Source: JANMDR01 sp043760555 | GTDB taxonomy: Bacteria; Pseudomonadota; Gammaproteobacteria; Burkholderiales; Usitatibacteraceae | Assembly (NCBI GenBank): GCA_043760555.1 | Contig: JAYUOW010000243.1 | Span: forward strand, 1-31,323 | Direction of reading: 5' to 3' | DNA length: 31,323 bases | Part shown: positions 16,006-23,932 of the stretch, in pieces | Numbering within the stretch: the stretch's first letter is position 1 | How the letters are laid out: every line of letters begins with the position of its first letter | The notes under the pieces: model-generated | Databases searched by the model: none | Told to the model about the DNA's origin: nothing | What the model saw: the letters and a program-made list of their open reading frames with translations, nothing else | Translations under genes and position numbers: made by a program

Positions 16006-19000
16006 ATGATCAAAATCATCCGCCAATTATTTGATGCCGTCGCCGACTTAGCCCCCGACGCGCAGCGCAGCGCCTTGGAAAAGCTGACGCAAGACGGGCC
16101 GCTCATAGAGCAAGTGCTGCGTATATGCGGGCATGCGCGCACCAGCGACACGATGATTTCGGCAGCCATTTCTCATAACGCCAACGATCTAACGGCAATG
16201 CTCAGCAACGAACTTCGCATGGGCGATACCCTTGATACGTGGAAGCTGATTGAGAAAATTGGCGAAGGCGGAATGGGATCGGTATTTTTAGCCGAACGGG
16301 CGGATGGGCATTTTCAGCAAACTGTTGCTATAAAAGTAATGCATGGCCTACCCACGCCCAATGCCACCGCAAGGCTTGCCCAAGAGCGCCAAATTTTAGC
16401 GGGCCTTACACATCCCAATATTGCCCGACTGTTCGACGGCGGCGCTACGCCGAACGGCCAGCCTTATTTGGTGCTCGAGTACATTCAAGGACTAGCCATT
16501 GATACATTTTGCCGCACGAAAAATTTGGACTTTCTGCAAACTCTTGATTTGTTGCTGCCTATTTTCGATGCCGTTGCCATCGCCCACCAACGCTTAATTA
16601 TTCACTGCGATATTAAGCCAAGCAATATCCTCGTGAACCAAGCAGGACGGCCATCGCTGCTTGATTTTGGCATCGCAAGTTTAGTCGGCGAAGCGGATTT
16701 ACTGGGCGCTACAGCAGTAAGCCCAGAGGAAGAGGCACTAGGTAATGCGGACGCTGAACCAATCGCGCACTTCACGCAAACCACCATGCGCGGCAATGTG
16801 GCAGTTGCCTACACGCCGCGCTATGCCAGCCCAGAGCAAAAGGCCAGCAAACCCATTAGTACAGCCACCGATATTTATAGCTTGGGACGCGTGATTGAAG
16901 AGCTGTGCGCGCTTGATCCAGCGTTTAAAGAAAGCCGTGCGCGCGGCAAACGCCTACTGCAACGTCAAGAAGTACAAGCCATTATCGACAAAGCCTGCGC
17001 TGCCGTGCCCACCGCCCGCTACGGCAGTGCGCAAGCGCTGGCCGCAGACATTAAAAATACCCTACGCGGCGCGAAGGTAGAAGCCGCACTGGAAGCGGCT
17101 TCGGCGGTGCCCAACTACGCTAGCCGCAAATGGATTAGCCAGCACTGGCGGCAAGCTGGTGCTGCACTCGTATCGCTGGCAATCATTAGCGGCTTTACCT
17201 TGAAGGTGATTGCTGAAAAAAATTATGCGCAAGTGCAAGCGGCGAATGCAGAGGCTGCACGCCTCACCGCCAACCTTGCTCGCGCTGCAGCAGAAGCTGC
17301 ACAGCAAGAAACGCAAGTCGCTAAAAACGATGCCTTAAAACAGCGTGACGCCGCCGAAGGCGCGCGCAATGTGGCTGAAGATGCCCGTAAACAGGCTATC
17401 TCGGCGCAAGGCAATGCGGTATTAGCACAACACAAAGCGCAAGCCTCGCAGCAACAAGCAGAACAAGAGCGTGCGTTGGTGGTGCGGGCAAAACAATCCA
17501 CAGAAGCCGTCAATGATTTTTTGGCCTCAATTTTCAAAAATGTTGATCCCTCTGGCGGTGGCAACAGAAATGCCACCGCCCGTGAGGTTGTGGAGAAGGC
17601 GGAGAAGCGCCTAGGTGAACTAAAAGACATTGAGCCTGAAGCGCAGGCGAAATTATTTACAACCTTGGGCAACATACACCTATCGTTTGGCAACACCATG
17701 ACTGGTGCTGAGTACCATATTAAATCTGCTGAAGCTTGGGGCGTTTATGGTGACAAATTTTTAGTTGATCGTGCCGGTGCGTTGATTATCGCTTCAGTGC
17801 AACTGAGCGTTGTAGATTTACCAAAATCAGTCGCTTTAGCCCAGCAAGCCTTGGCACTAACAAAGCCATATTGGCAGCGACACCCGCTTTTGCATGCGCG
17901 CGCGCTAAACGCGGTGCTAGTGGGTATGCAACAACAATCGCGTCACGCTGAAGCGAAAGCACTAATTGTTGAAATAGAGGCCATCTGGCGATCTGCTGGG
18001 GATCGTATTTGGGAAAATGATAGCTATATCTCGTTTAACTTCCAAGTAGGTAAAAATCAATTTGCCTTGGGTGATTTTGTTGCTGCGGAAGCCACCTTCA
18101 GAATGCTTGTTGATGTGCGCTCAAAACAAGTGCCCATCGTAGAAGGTGCTTATGTTGACACCATACTTGAACTGGCCAAAACACTGGCGCGACTTCAGAG
18201 AAACGCTGAAGCTGATACGGAGTTCAAGCGAGCGCTCGCGAGGGGCGAAGTACAATTTGGTATCGAAAGTGCGCGGGTAAGTAGTTTGCGCGCGCCCTAC
18301 ATTCGATTCCTTATTGAACTGAAGCGGCTGGATGAAGCCGAACCTCAACTTAAATTAGCTGAGGTCGCACTTGCGCAGGCGAACCCACGCAGCAATTTGA
18401 TGGCTTCGAACTTAGTGGATCAAGCGCAACTAGCTGAGGGGCGCGGCCGCTACATTGAAGCGATTGCACTTCAAGAACGCGCCGCGACAATTTACACCTT
18501 CACTCGTGGCGAAGCCAATAATTTTACCGCCGGTTGTTATGGCCGAATTGCCCGTATTTATGTCACGCTCAAGCAATTTGATGACGCGAGACAATATGCC
18601 ACGCGCGCTGTCGCGATGCACAATCGCTTCAACACCGATACCGATAGTTTCAAGTTGGGCGCGGAACGAACGCTAGCCTTTGTGGAAGTAGCGGACGGCA
18701 AACCGCTTGCGGCAATCTCGATACTGGAGCGCATCATGGCGCTAGAGATAAACGCGCTCAACATCTCTGCCGACGGCAAATATGCCACTCGGCGCGACGC
18801 GGCACTGGCATGGCAGGCCGTGGCGGCAGACGCACTTGCAAGTGGCGCAGCGCGCGATTCTGCGCGTGCCAAAGCGATCGGCTACGCCGAAGCCGCGCGG
18901 AACATCGCTGAAAAATCTGCGGGCAATTTGAGTGCCAATTACAAAGTGGCGGCGGCCTTGGTGGACAGATTAAATGACCCAACTAAAATGAACGCAGCCA

Positions 19001-19020
19001 AACCAACGGTTGCACCGTAA
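16006..19020 (+). CDS. Membrane-anchored Ser/Thr kinase with TPR-like repeats (kinase 1)
   Basis: A 1004-residue protein. An N-terminal helical segment (LFDAVADLAPDAQRSAL) is shared with kinases 2 and 3. The kinase domain spans about 78-355: Gly loop GEGGMG (86-91), ATP lysine in VAIKV (Lys 110), catalytic loop HCDIKPSNIL (Asp 202), DFG (220-222) and the P+1 segment YTPRYASPEQ. A transmembrane helix (about 383-402) separates it from an Ala/Gln-rich coiled coil (about 405-505, absent from kinases 2 and 3) and a C-terminal alpha-helical TPR-like region. The kinase should lie in the cytoplasm and the repeats in the periplasm, where they may sense ligands or envelope state. All catalytic residues are present. 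Its sigma partner just upstream is truncated, so it may act on another target or cross-talk with sigma 2 or 3. Confidence 0.9.
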   Translation: MIKIIRQLFDAVADLAPDAQRSALEKLTQDGPLIEQVLRICGHARTSDTMISAAISHNANDLTAMLSNELRMGDTLDTWKLIEKIGEGGMGSVFLAERADGHFQQTVAIKVMHGLPTPNATARLAQERQILAGLTHPNIARLFDGGATPNGQPYLVLEYIQGLAIDTFCRTKNLDFLQTLDLLLPIFDAVAIAHQRLIIHCDIKPSNILVNQAGRPSLLDFGIASLVGEADLLGATAVSPEEEALGNADAEPIAHFTQTTMRGNVAVAYTPRYASPEQKASKPISTATDIYSLGRVIEELCALDPAFKESRARGKRLLQRQEVQAIIDKACAAVPTARYGSAQALAADIKNTLRGAKVEAALEAASAVPNYASRKWISQHWRQAGAALVSLAIISGFTLKVIAEKNYAQVQAANAEAARLTANLARAAAEAAQQETQVAKNDALKQRDAAEGARNVAEDARKQAISAQGNAVLAQHKAQASQQQAEQERALVVRAKQSTEAVNDFLASIFKNVDPSGGGNRNATAREVVEKAEKRLGELKDIEPEAQAKLFTTLGNIHLSFGNTMTGAEYHIKSAEAWGVYGDKFLVDRAGALIIASVQLSVVDLPKSVALAQQALALTKPYWQRHPLLHARALNAVLVGMQQQSRHAEAKALIVEIEAIWRSAGDRIWENDSYISFNFQVGKNQFALGDFVAAEATFRMLVDVRSKQVPIVEGAYVDTILELAKTLARLQRNAEADTEFKRALARGEVQFGIESARVSSLRAPYIRFLIELKRLDEAEPQLKLAEVALAQANPRSNLMASNLVDQAQLAEGRGRYIEAIALQERAATIYTFTRGEANNFTAGCYGRIARIYVTLKQFDDARQYATRAVAMHNRFNTDTDSFKLGAERTLAFVEVADGKPLAAISILERIMALEINALNISADGKYATRRDAALAWQAVAADALASGAARDSARAKAIGYAEAARNIAEKSAGNLSANYKVAAALVDRLNDPTKMNAAKPTVAP

Positions 19021-19056
19021 TAGCCGACAACGCGTCATTGCAATCAAGACGATAAT

Positions 19057-19087
19057 CTGAAGACGCCCTAAAGTAGGGCGTCTTCAG
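19057..19087. terminator. Perfect CTGAAGA-family terminator between kinases 1 and 2
   Basis: CTGAAGACGCCCTA and TAGGGCGTCTTCAG pair without mismatch over 14 bp around an AAG loop. It sits between two convergent genes (36 nt from one stop, 17 nt from the other) and presumably serves both. Confidence 0.82.
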
Positions 19088-19104
19088 CTTATATCCTGCG
19101 GCTT

Positions 19105-21954
19105 TTATGCGCCCAATTTCGCCAACCGTTTCGCAAAATCACCCGTTGGGGCAATCGACGGCTTGGCGTTGATGGCGATTTGTTTGGCTAGTTCACGGGC
19201 GGGTGCGCGTTGGCCTAGCTTGGCTAGGAGTTCAGCGCGGTCGAGCTTTATCAACCACGCGTCGGGGTGAGTTTCGCCATACGATTTAAAGGCGAATGAC
19301 TCAGCGTCTAAATAATGTTTAACTGCTAAATCAACGAAACCACGCGCGGCTGCGACACGACCCAGCTCCATTACCACCGCACTGTTGCGCTCTTGCTTAT
19401 TCGTGGCGGCAGCGGTATCGAGTGCCGTTAAAACCGATAGTGCCGCGTCAAACTTTCCTTGCTGGCGATAAAGGGCGGCCAGGTCTAATTTTGAATGTGC
19501 GAGATGACGCGCTTGCGTTTTTGGGTCATCTACTTTGGCTTGCAGCGCGCGCAGAATCAGCGGTTCGGCGCGGACTAAATTGCCCGCCAATCGGTGCACG
19601 CGACCCGCCAAATACTGCGCTTCAATAATTTCGATACTTGTCGCAGGCTGCAATTTAATCCGCAACGCTAGCACCTCGTCGATTGACAACGCGGCGGCGG
19701 CATACGCCCCAGTACGCAATTGAAGCTCTGCCAAACTATAAAGCGAAATTGCGGTTGAAACCGTTGCACGGCCATCTAGCTTTTCTTGAATCATGACGCC
19801 TCTTTCAAGTAAGGGTATCCCAAGCATGCGATGCCCAGCTTTATCGAGTAAATTTGCATAAGAATACAGCCCAAACCCATTCTGATTACTAAATTCACCG
19901 TATAACTTCGTGCGCATTTCGCTCATCTCACGGACGATCGGAATCGCCTCATCAAACTTGCCCTGCGCGCCCAGAGCAACCGCTACAATTTCCAGCGCAT
20001 TGGCATAAAGGTAGTGATTTTTCCCAAGTTGCTGGCCAAAAATTCGCAATGCAATGCTGGCAAATTTATGACTATCTATACCTGCCCCGTCTATATAAGT
20101 TAGGCTAAGTCCCAGCGCTAAGTAAGCCCGTCCGGCCTCCACGCTATTTTTTCCATGCCGCTTTATCGAAATAGCAATTGCTTGATCTAAACACTGCGTA
20201 GCCTCTTTCCGATGCCCTTGATACGCCCGAATCACACCTAGCAAACGGAGTGTATCCGCCACCTGCATCGATTGCGGCGCTAAGCGCTCATAAAGTGCCA
20301 GCGCTTCCCGCGCAAACGGCTCGGCGCGCGGGTAGTCATCCATATCGTAAATGGTGTTGGCTTTTTTATAGATTAACTCCGCTAAAATTTCTGCGCGATT
20401 ATTCTTGCGCTCGATGGCTATCGCTTCATCAAAGAGCTTCAACGCTTGTTCGCGCTGTCCAATATTTTGGTACACGCTACCTAAAATTCCACCCATTTCC
20501 GCCCGCGTTTCGGGTTGATCTTTTAAACGCGTTGCCATGCGTTCGCGGCCTGCGTCTAGCAACGCAGACACCGGTAAATCACGCTGGCCGGAAACTTCAG
20601 GGTCAGCGCCTTGGAATACGGAGATCATGTAGTCCTTCACCTCACGCGAGGCAACTTCGGCCTTGCGTGCGGTAGCTTCGGCTGCGCGTGCATTGTCGCG
20701 CTCGAGCACGGTGCGCCATGAAAACACGCTGATAGTGACTAAAAATGCGGCGGCAGCAGCCAGCCACGGCCAATTGCGGCGGGTAAATTTGGCGGCGATG
20801 TATTGCGGTGTGGCGGCGCGGGCGGCGACGGGTTGACGGGTTAAAAAGCGCTGAAGATCATCTGCCAGCGCATCTGCGCCTGCGTAACGGTCAGCAGGTA
20901 CAGGTGCTACGGCGCGCGCGACGATGGCACTTAAGTCTGCATTTAGCGGGCTTAATTGGGCGGCGGTGAGTGGCTGATTGGCTGTGATTTTTATGCCGAG
21001 TAACTCTGCCAGCATTAGCCCTAAGCTGTAAACATCGGTTGCCATGCCTACGCGTTCACCGGCTTTTTGTTCGGGGCTGGCGTAGCGTGGGGTGTAAGCC
21101 GCACTAGTGAGGGTGGCGCTAGTGGGGGTGGCACTAGTGAGGGTGGCACTAGTGAGGGTGGCGCTGGCGTTGCTAATTTCTAGCACTTCAGGTGTGGCAG
21201 GCTCAGCCGTTTCATCTACTTCATGCATCAGCCTCGACACGCCAAAATCAAGCAGTATCGGGCGGCCTTCATTGGTCACTAGAATATTGGATGGCTTCAA
21301 ATCGCAATGCACCACCAATTGCCGATGCGCAAAGGCAACGGTCATGCAAACCTGAATGAATAAATTTAAGCGTGCCATTTCGCTTAAGTTTTTATTGGCG
21401 CAGTATTGGTCAATGGCCTGCCCATTTACGTGTTCAAGCACTAAATACGGGCGTCCCCGAGGTGTGGCACCGCCGTCCAGCAACCTTGCGATGTTGGGGT
21501 GATTTAATGCGGCTAATATTTGCCGCTCGCGCGCGAGATGCGCCATGGCGCGTTCGGACGCGAATCCGGCTAAGAGTTTAAGCGCTGCGCGTTGTTCAAA
21601 ATGGCCGTCGCTGCGTTCGACTAAAAACACGCTGCCCATGCCGCCGCGCCCTATTTCTTCGATGAGTTTCCACGCGCCTACCATGTCACCCGCATTTAGC
21701 TCGGCCGCCATATCAGCACCTGAAGCCAGCGCGCTCGATACTGCTTCAACGGCTGCGGCCGTGTGCCCAGAATCGGTATCGCTTTCAATCATGATTGAGC
21801 GCACCCACCAGACGATATTTTTACCCACTGCAGGATCGTCGTGCATGGCTTGCAATGCGGCTTCGCGTTGCTCAAGCGGTAAATCCATGACCGTATTGAA
21901 GATGGATTTAATGCGCTTAAAATCAGCGTCAGTGGGCTTCGCTATCATGGTCAT
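19105..21954 (-). CDS. Membrane-anchored Ser/Thr kinase with TPR repeats (kinase 2)
   Basis: A 949-residue protein. An N-terminal helical segment (residues 11-50) precedes the kinase domain (about 94-370): GRGGMG (102-107), Lys 126 in AALKLL, HCDLKPSNIL (Asp 218), DFG (236-238) and YTPRYASPEQ. The activation loop carries an inserted run of SATLT-type pentapeptides (about 264-285). A transmembrane helix (about 394-412) is followed by periplasmic TPR-like repeats (for example GSVYQNIGQREQALKLFDEA) and the tail PTGDFAKRLAKLGA. Its start overlaps the end of sigma 2 by 26 nt, so the two are translated together and probably form a sigma-kinase signalling pair. It is a clear paralogue of kinase 3, closest in the kinase core, the juxtamembrane segment and the C-terminus. 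Confidence 0.93.
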   Translation of the reverse strand: MTMIAKPTDADFKRIKSIFNTVMDLPLEQREAALQAMHDDPAVGKNIVWWVRSIMIESDTDSGHTAAAVEAVSSALASGADMAAELNAGDMVGAWKLIEEIGRGGMGSVFLVERSDGHFEQRAALKLLAGFASERAMAHLARERQILAALNHPNIARLLDGGATPRGRPYLVLEHVNGQAIDQYCANKNLSEMARLNLFIQVCMTVAFAHRQLVVHCDLKPSNILVTNEGRPILLDFGVSRLMHEVDETAEPATPEVLEISNASATLTSATLTSATPTSATLTSAAYTPRYASPEQKAGERVGMATDVYSLGLMLAELLGIKITANQPLTAAQLSPLNADLSAIVARAVAPVPADRYAGADALADDLQRFLTRQPVAARAATPQYIAAKFTRRNWPWLAAAAAFLVTISVFSWRTVLERDNARAAEATARKAEVASREVKDYMISVFQGADPEVSGQRDLPVSALLDAGRERMATRLKDQPETRAEMGGILGSVYQNIGQREQALKLFDEAIAIERKNNRAEILAELIYKKANTIYDMDDYPRAEPFAREALALYERLAPQSMQVADTLRLLGVIRAYQGHRKEATQCLDQAIAISIKRHGKNSVEAGRAYLALGLSLTYIDGAGIDSHKFASIALRIFGQQLGKNHYLYANALEIVAVALGAQGKFDEAIPIVREMSEMRTKLYGEFSNQNGFGLYSYANLLDKAGHRMLGIPLLERGVMIQEKLDGRATVSTAISLYSLAELQLRTGAYAAAALSIDEVLALRIKLQPATSIEIIEAQYLAGRVHRLAGNLVRAEPLILRALQAKVDDPKTQARHLAHSKLDLAALYRQQGKFDAALSVLTALDTAAATNKQERNSAVVMELGRVAAARGFVDLAVKHYLDAESFAFKSYGETHPDAWLIKLDRAELLAKLGQRAPARELAKQIAINAKPSIAPTGDFAKRLAKLGA
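21101..21160 (-). repeat. 15-bp tandem repeat in kinase 2 activation loop
   Basis: Four consecutive 15-bp units (plus-strand form GCACTAGTGAGGGTG, with up to two changes) encode SATLT pentapeptides, one of them SATPT. They sit between DFG and the P+1 segment. Kinases 1 and 3 lack the repeat. The unit is a multiple of three, so copy number can vary without frameshift. Confidence 0.9.
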
Positions 21955-22585
21955 GGCGATCTTGGTTGTTATGCTTGAGTGAGTCGTACTTATCTTGTAA
22001 TTTTGTTTTTAACCAGCCTCGCGCAAAGCGTAATTCACGGTCTACCGTGGCCACAGATATTTGCATGACCACGGCAATTTCATCTCGCGTGAGGCTGGCA
22101 AAATAAGTAAGATGCAAAACCTCTGCAGCGCGCGCATCTAAGGCTGCTAGCGCGTGCAATTCCTCATCGAGCATCAATAATTCGCCCGGCGAGGTAGGCG
22201 ATGTGGTGGCAGAACTGGCGTTGTCGGCTAAATGCGATTCGGTGAAGGTAACCGCAATAAATTCGCCGCCGCGTTTATCGGACAACTGCGCACGCGCAAA
22301 ATCAACGAGTACGGAGCGCAACGTTAACGACATGCTGGCATAAAAATGCACACGCGATTGCCAATCTTGCGGAGCGTCCGCTACTTTTAGCAGGGCTTCA
22401 TGCAGCAGTTCGGTGGGCGCAATGCCAGCACTGCCCCCTGCCCTGCGCACCCGCGAATGCGCGAGCTTGCGCAACGCATCGTATGACTGCGCGATGACGG
22501 CGTTGTAAGCCGCACCATCGCCATCGCGCCAGCGATGGAGGAGATTTGTAAGCGACGCGGGGTCGCTGTTGGGGCTTGAAATCAT
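21929..22585 (-). CDS. ECF sigma factor, PF07638/TIGR02999 type (sigma 2)
   Basis: A 218-residue alternative sigma factor. Region 2 covers about residues 10-100 (LLHRWRDGDGAAYNAVIAQSY, APTELLHEALLKVADAPQDW, MSLTLRSVLVDFARAQLSDK), followed by an acidic linker. Region 4 covers about 142-200 (LDARAAEVLHLTYFASLTRDE, ISVATVDRELRFARGWLK), with the helix-turn-helix that reads the -35 element. The acidic DAED stretch of ordinary ECF region 2.2 is replaced by APTE, with a Thr (residue 58). In a known ECF43 case from Vibrio, EcfP, phosphorylation of a region-2.2 Thr by the neighbouring kinase activates the sigma factor. The ATG at 22585 is preferred to the GTG at 22591. The gene overlaps kinase 2, its likely regulator. 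A C-terminal His/Asp-rich tail follows region 4. Confidence 0.92.
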   Translation of the reverse strand: MISSPNSDPASLTNLLHRWRDGDGAAYNAVIAQSYDALRKLAHSRVRRAGGSAGIAPTELLHEALLKVADAPQDWQSRVHFYASMSLTLRSVLVDFARAQLSDKRGGEFIAVTFTESHLADNASSATTSPTSPGELLMLDEELHALAALDARAAEVLHLTYFASLTRDEIAVVMQISVATVDRELRFARGWLKTKLQDKYDSLKHNNQDRHDHDSEAH

Positions 22586-22592
22586 AGCCACA

Positions 22593-22598
22593 ACTATG
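22593..22598 (-). promoter_or_regulatory. -10-like box of sigma 2, leaderless layout
   Basis: CATAGT on the minus strand lies seven bases before the ATG at 22585. The same spacing and a related sequence (TTTGTKGCATARTxxT) are found before sigma 3. No Shine-Dalgarno sequence is present. A clear -35 box was not found. Confidence 0.35.
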
Positions 22599-22661
22599 CC
22601 ACAAAAAATTTAACTGCGCATTGCGCGCCTTGTAAACTCATTCATTTTTATGTCCAAACAA

Positions 22662-22698
22662 TGCCTGTAGAGTGCCTATTTTAGGCACTCTACAGGCA
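22662..22698. terminator. Variant family terminator after the prepilin operon
   Basis: The perfect 17-bp stem TGCCTGTAGAGTGCCTA / TAGGCACTCTACAGGCA has a TTT loop and is followed by a T-run on the plus strand. Compared with the CTGAAGA family both arms have changed together (CTGTAGAG), which preserves pairing. It lies 22 nt past the stop of the last prepilin-like gene and about 65 nt before sigma 2. Confidence 0.85.
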
Positions 22699-22720
22699 CA
22701 TTTTTAGTCAGACCAGCAGC

Positions 22721-23932
22721 TCAAAACCCTTCTGCATCCCCCGCCAGCGCATGGGCGCGAATGGTGTTGGCAAGGTTGACTGACTTGGCTAAAAACGGCA
22801 CAAAATCTGCTGCCACCACATCCGCTGCAATGGATGCTGCCACCGCATTTGTGGTGGTGGCAAGCGCTGCTACCAAGCCTGCCGCATTGGCGGTTACCGC
22901 TAGCGCTGCAGGCACTAAAATACCGGAAATCGTGCCGTAAGCTAAAAGGGTGATGGCGATAGCTGCGGTGGAAGTGGCAATAGATGACGCAACCCCTGCC
23001 GTGGCATTCGCAATCGTGGCCACGCCAGATGCTACGCCAGCGGCAGCCATGAGCGCTTGCAATATGAGTTGGTAGCGATAATCGTCCATGCCTTTTGCCA
23101 TTATTTGCGCACTGTTGAGCACATTAAAATGCGAGTGGCCAGCGGCGGAAAATCCTAAGCCGCAGGAAAGGGCTGCAAATAATGTGGGGGCAGACATCGC
23201 CACTACGTTGTCGTCATAGTCGGCCGACTGCGCGGTAGAAGGCGCATTAAAGGTGGGCGCTACGCCTGACTGAAATCCGTCAAACACATTGCCATCGCCG
23301 TTAGCGTCCCCCAAGCCGGGCAGCGCCATGGCAAAGACGACGGGTCGCAAATCTGCGGCATTGGGCAACCTTGTTTGCAGCACGCCAGCGGTCGGCGCAT
23401 CGTCTATTTTGCTTAACGCCGAACAAAGATCAATCTGGTTAGCATGACCCAACAGGCGGTTGATGCTGAAGGGAATGGTATTTTGGGCAATGACACTATC
23501 GGGCACCAACGGCGCGAAGCGGTCAATTTTGACGGCTAAATCTAGGTTCAGCAGAGGGTCAACCGGTGCGGGAAGCGTATTGCGGCGCACGCCGTAACGA
23601 ATAGCACCTGCAGCGGCTTCTGGCAAGCCAAGCGTGCGCCACGGCAAGAAGCCGACATGCACCGCAGGTGGGCAACCCGAAGCTTCAATACCGCTTTGGT
23701 CAAGCGCGGGACAAGGCATGCGGCTATTTACATACGCAAAGCTCACCACAGCAGCTTGCGCACGACCCAGCAATTCGCTTTGCGCATCGGCTACACGCAC
23801 TTGCGTGGTGGTTTTCCAGTAGCTTACAAATAGCAGGGCGACAAGCCCGAGTACGGCTAGGGCAATGGCGGTTTCTACTAAGCTAAAGCCATTTTGGAGG
23901 TTTGTGCTACGGTTTGAAGTTTTAATTTTCAT
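22721..23932 (-). CDS. Prepilin-like protein with hydrophobic C-terminal block (third of operon)
   Basis: A 403-residue protein with a type IV prepilin leader, NGFSLVETAIALAVLGLVALL: cleavage after Gly 15, Phe +1 and Glu at +5. A pilin-like ectodomain follows with motifs shared by all three operon members: MPCPA (72-76), GFLPWRTLGL, IRYGV, DLC, GDANGDGNVFDG (208-219, Asp/Gly-rich and possibly Ca-binding) and YDDNVVA. From about residue 287 to 376 it is almost entirely Ala/Val/Thr/Leu and hydrophobic, which ordinary pilins are not. It overlaps the preceding gene by 4 nt (ATGA). It is probably processed by a prepilin peptidase and placed in the inner membrane or a pseudopilus. A role as a minor pilin or an adhesin-like tip component is inferred only. 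Confidence 0.8.
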   Translation of the reverse strand: MKIKTSNRSTNLQNGFSLVETAIALAVLGLVALLFVSYWKTTTQVRVADAQSELLGRAQAAVVSFAYVNSRMPCPALDQSGIEASGCPPAVHVGFLPWRTLGLPEAAAGAIRYGVRRNTLPAPVDPLLNLDLAVKIDRFAPLVPDSVIAQNTIPFSINRLLGHANQIDLCSALSKIDDAPTAGVLQTRLPNAADLRPVVFAMALPGLGDANGDGNVFDGFQSGVAPTFNAPSTAQSADYDDNVVAMSAPTLFAALSCGLGFSAAGHSHFNVLNSAQIMAKGMDDYRYQLILQALMAAAGVASGVATIANATAGVASSIATSTAAIAITLLAYGTISGILVPAALAVTANAAGLVAALATTTNAVAASIAADVVAADFVPFLAKSVNLANTIRAHALAGDAEGF

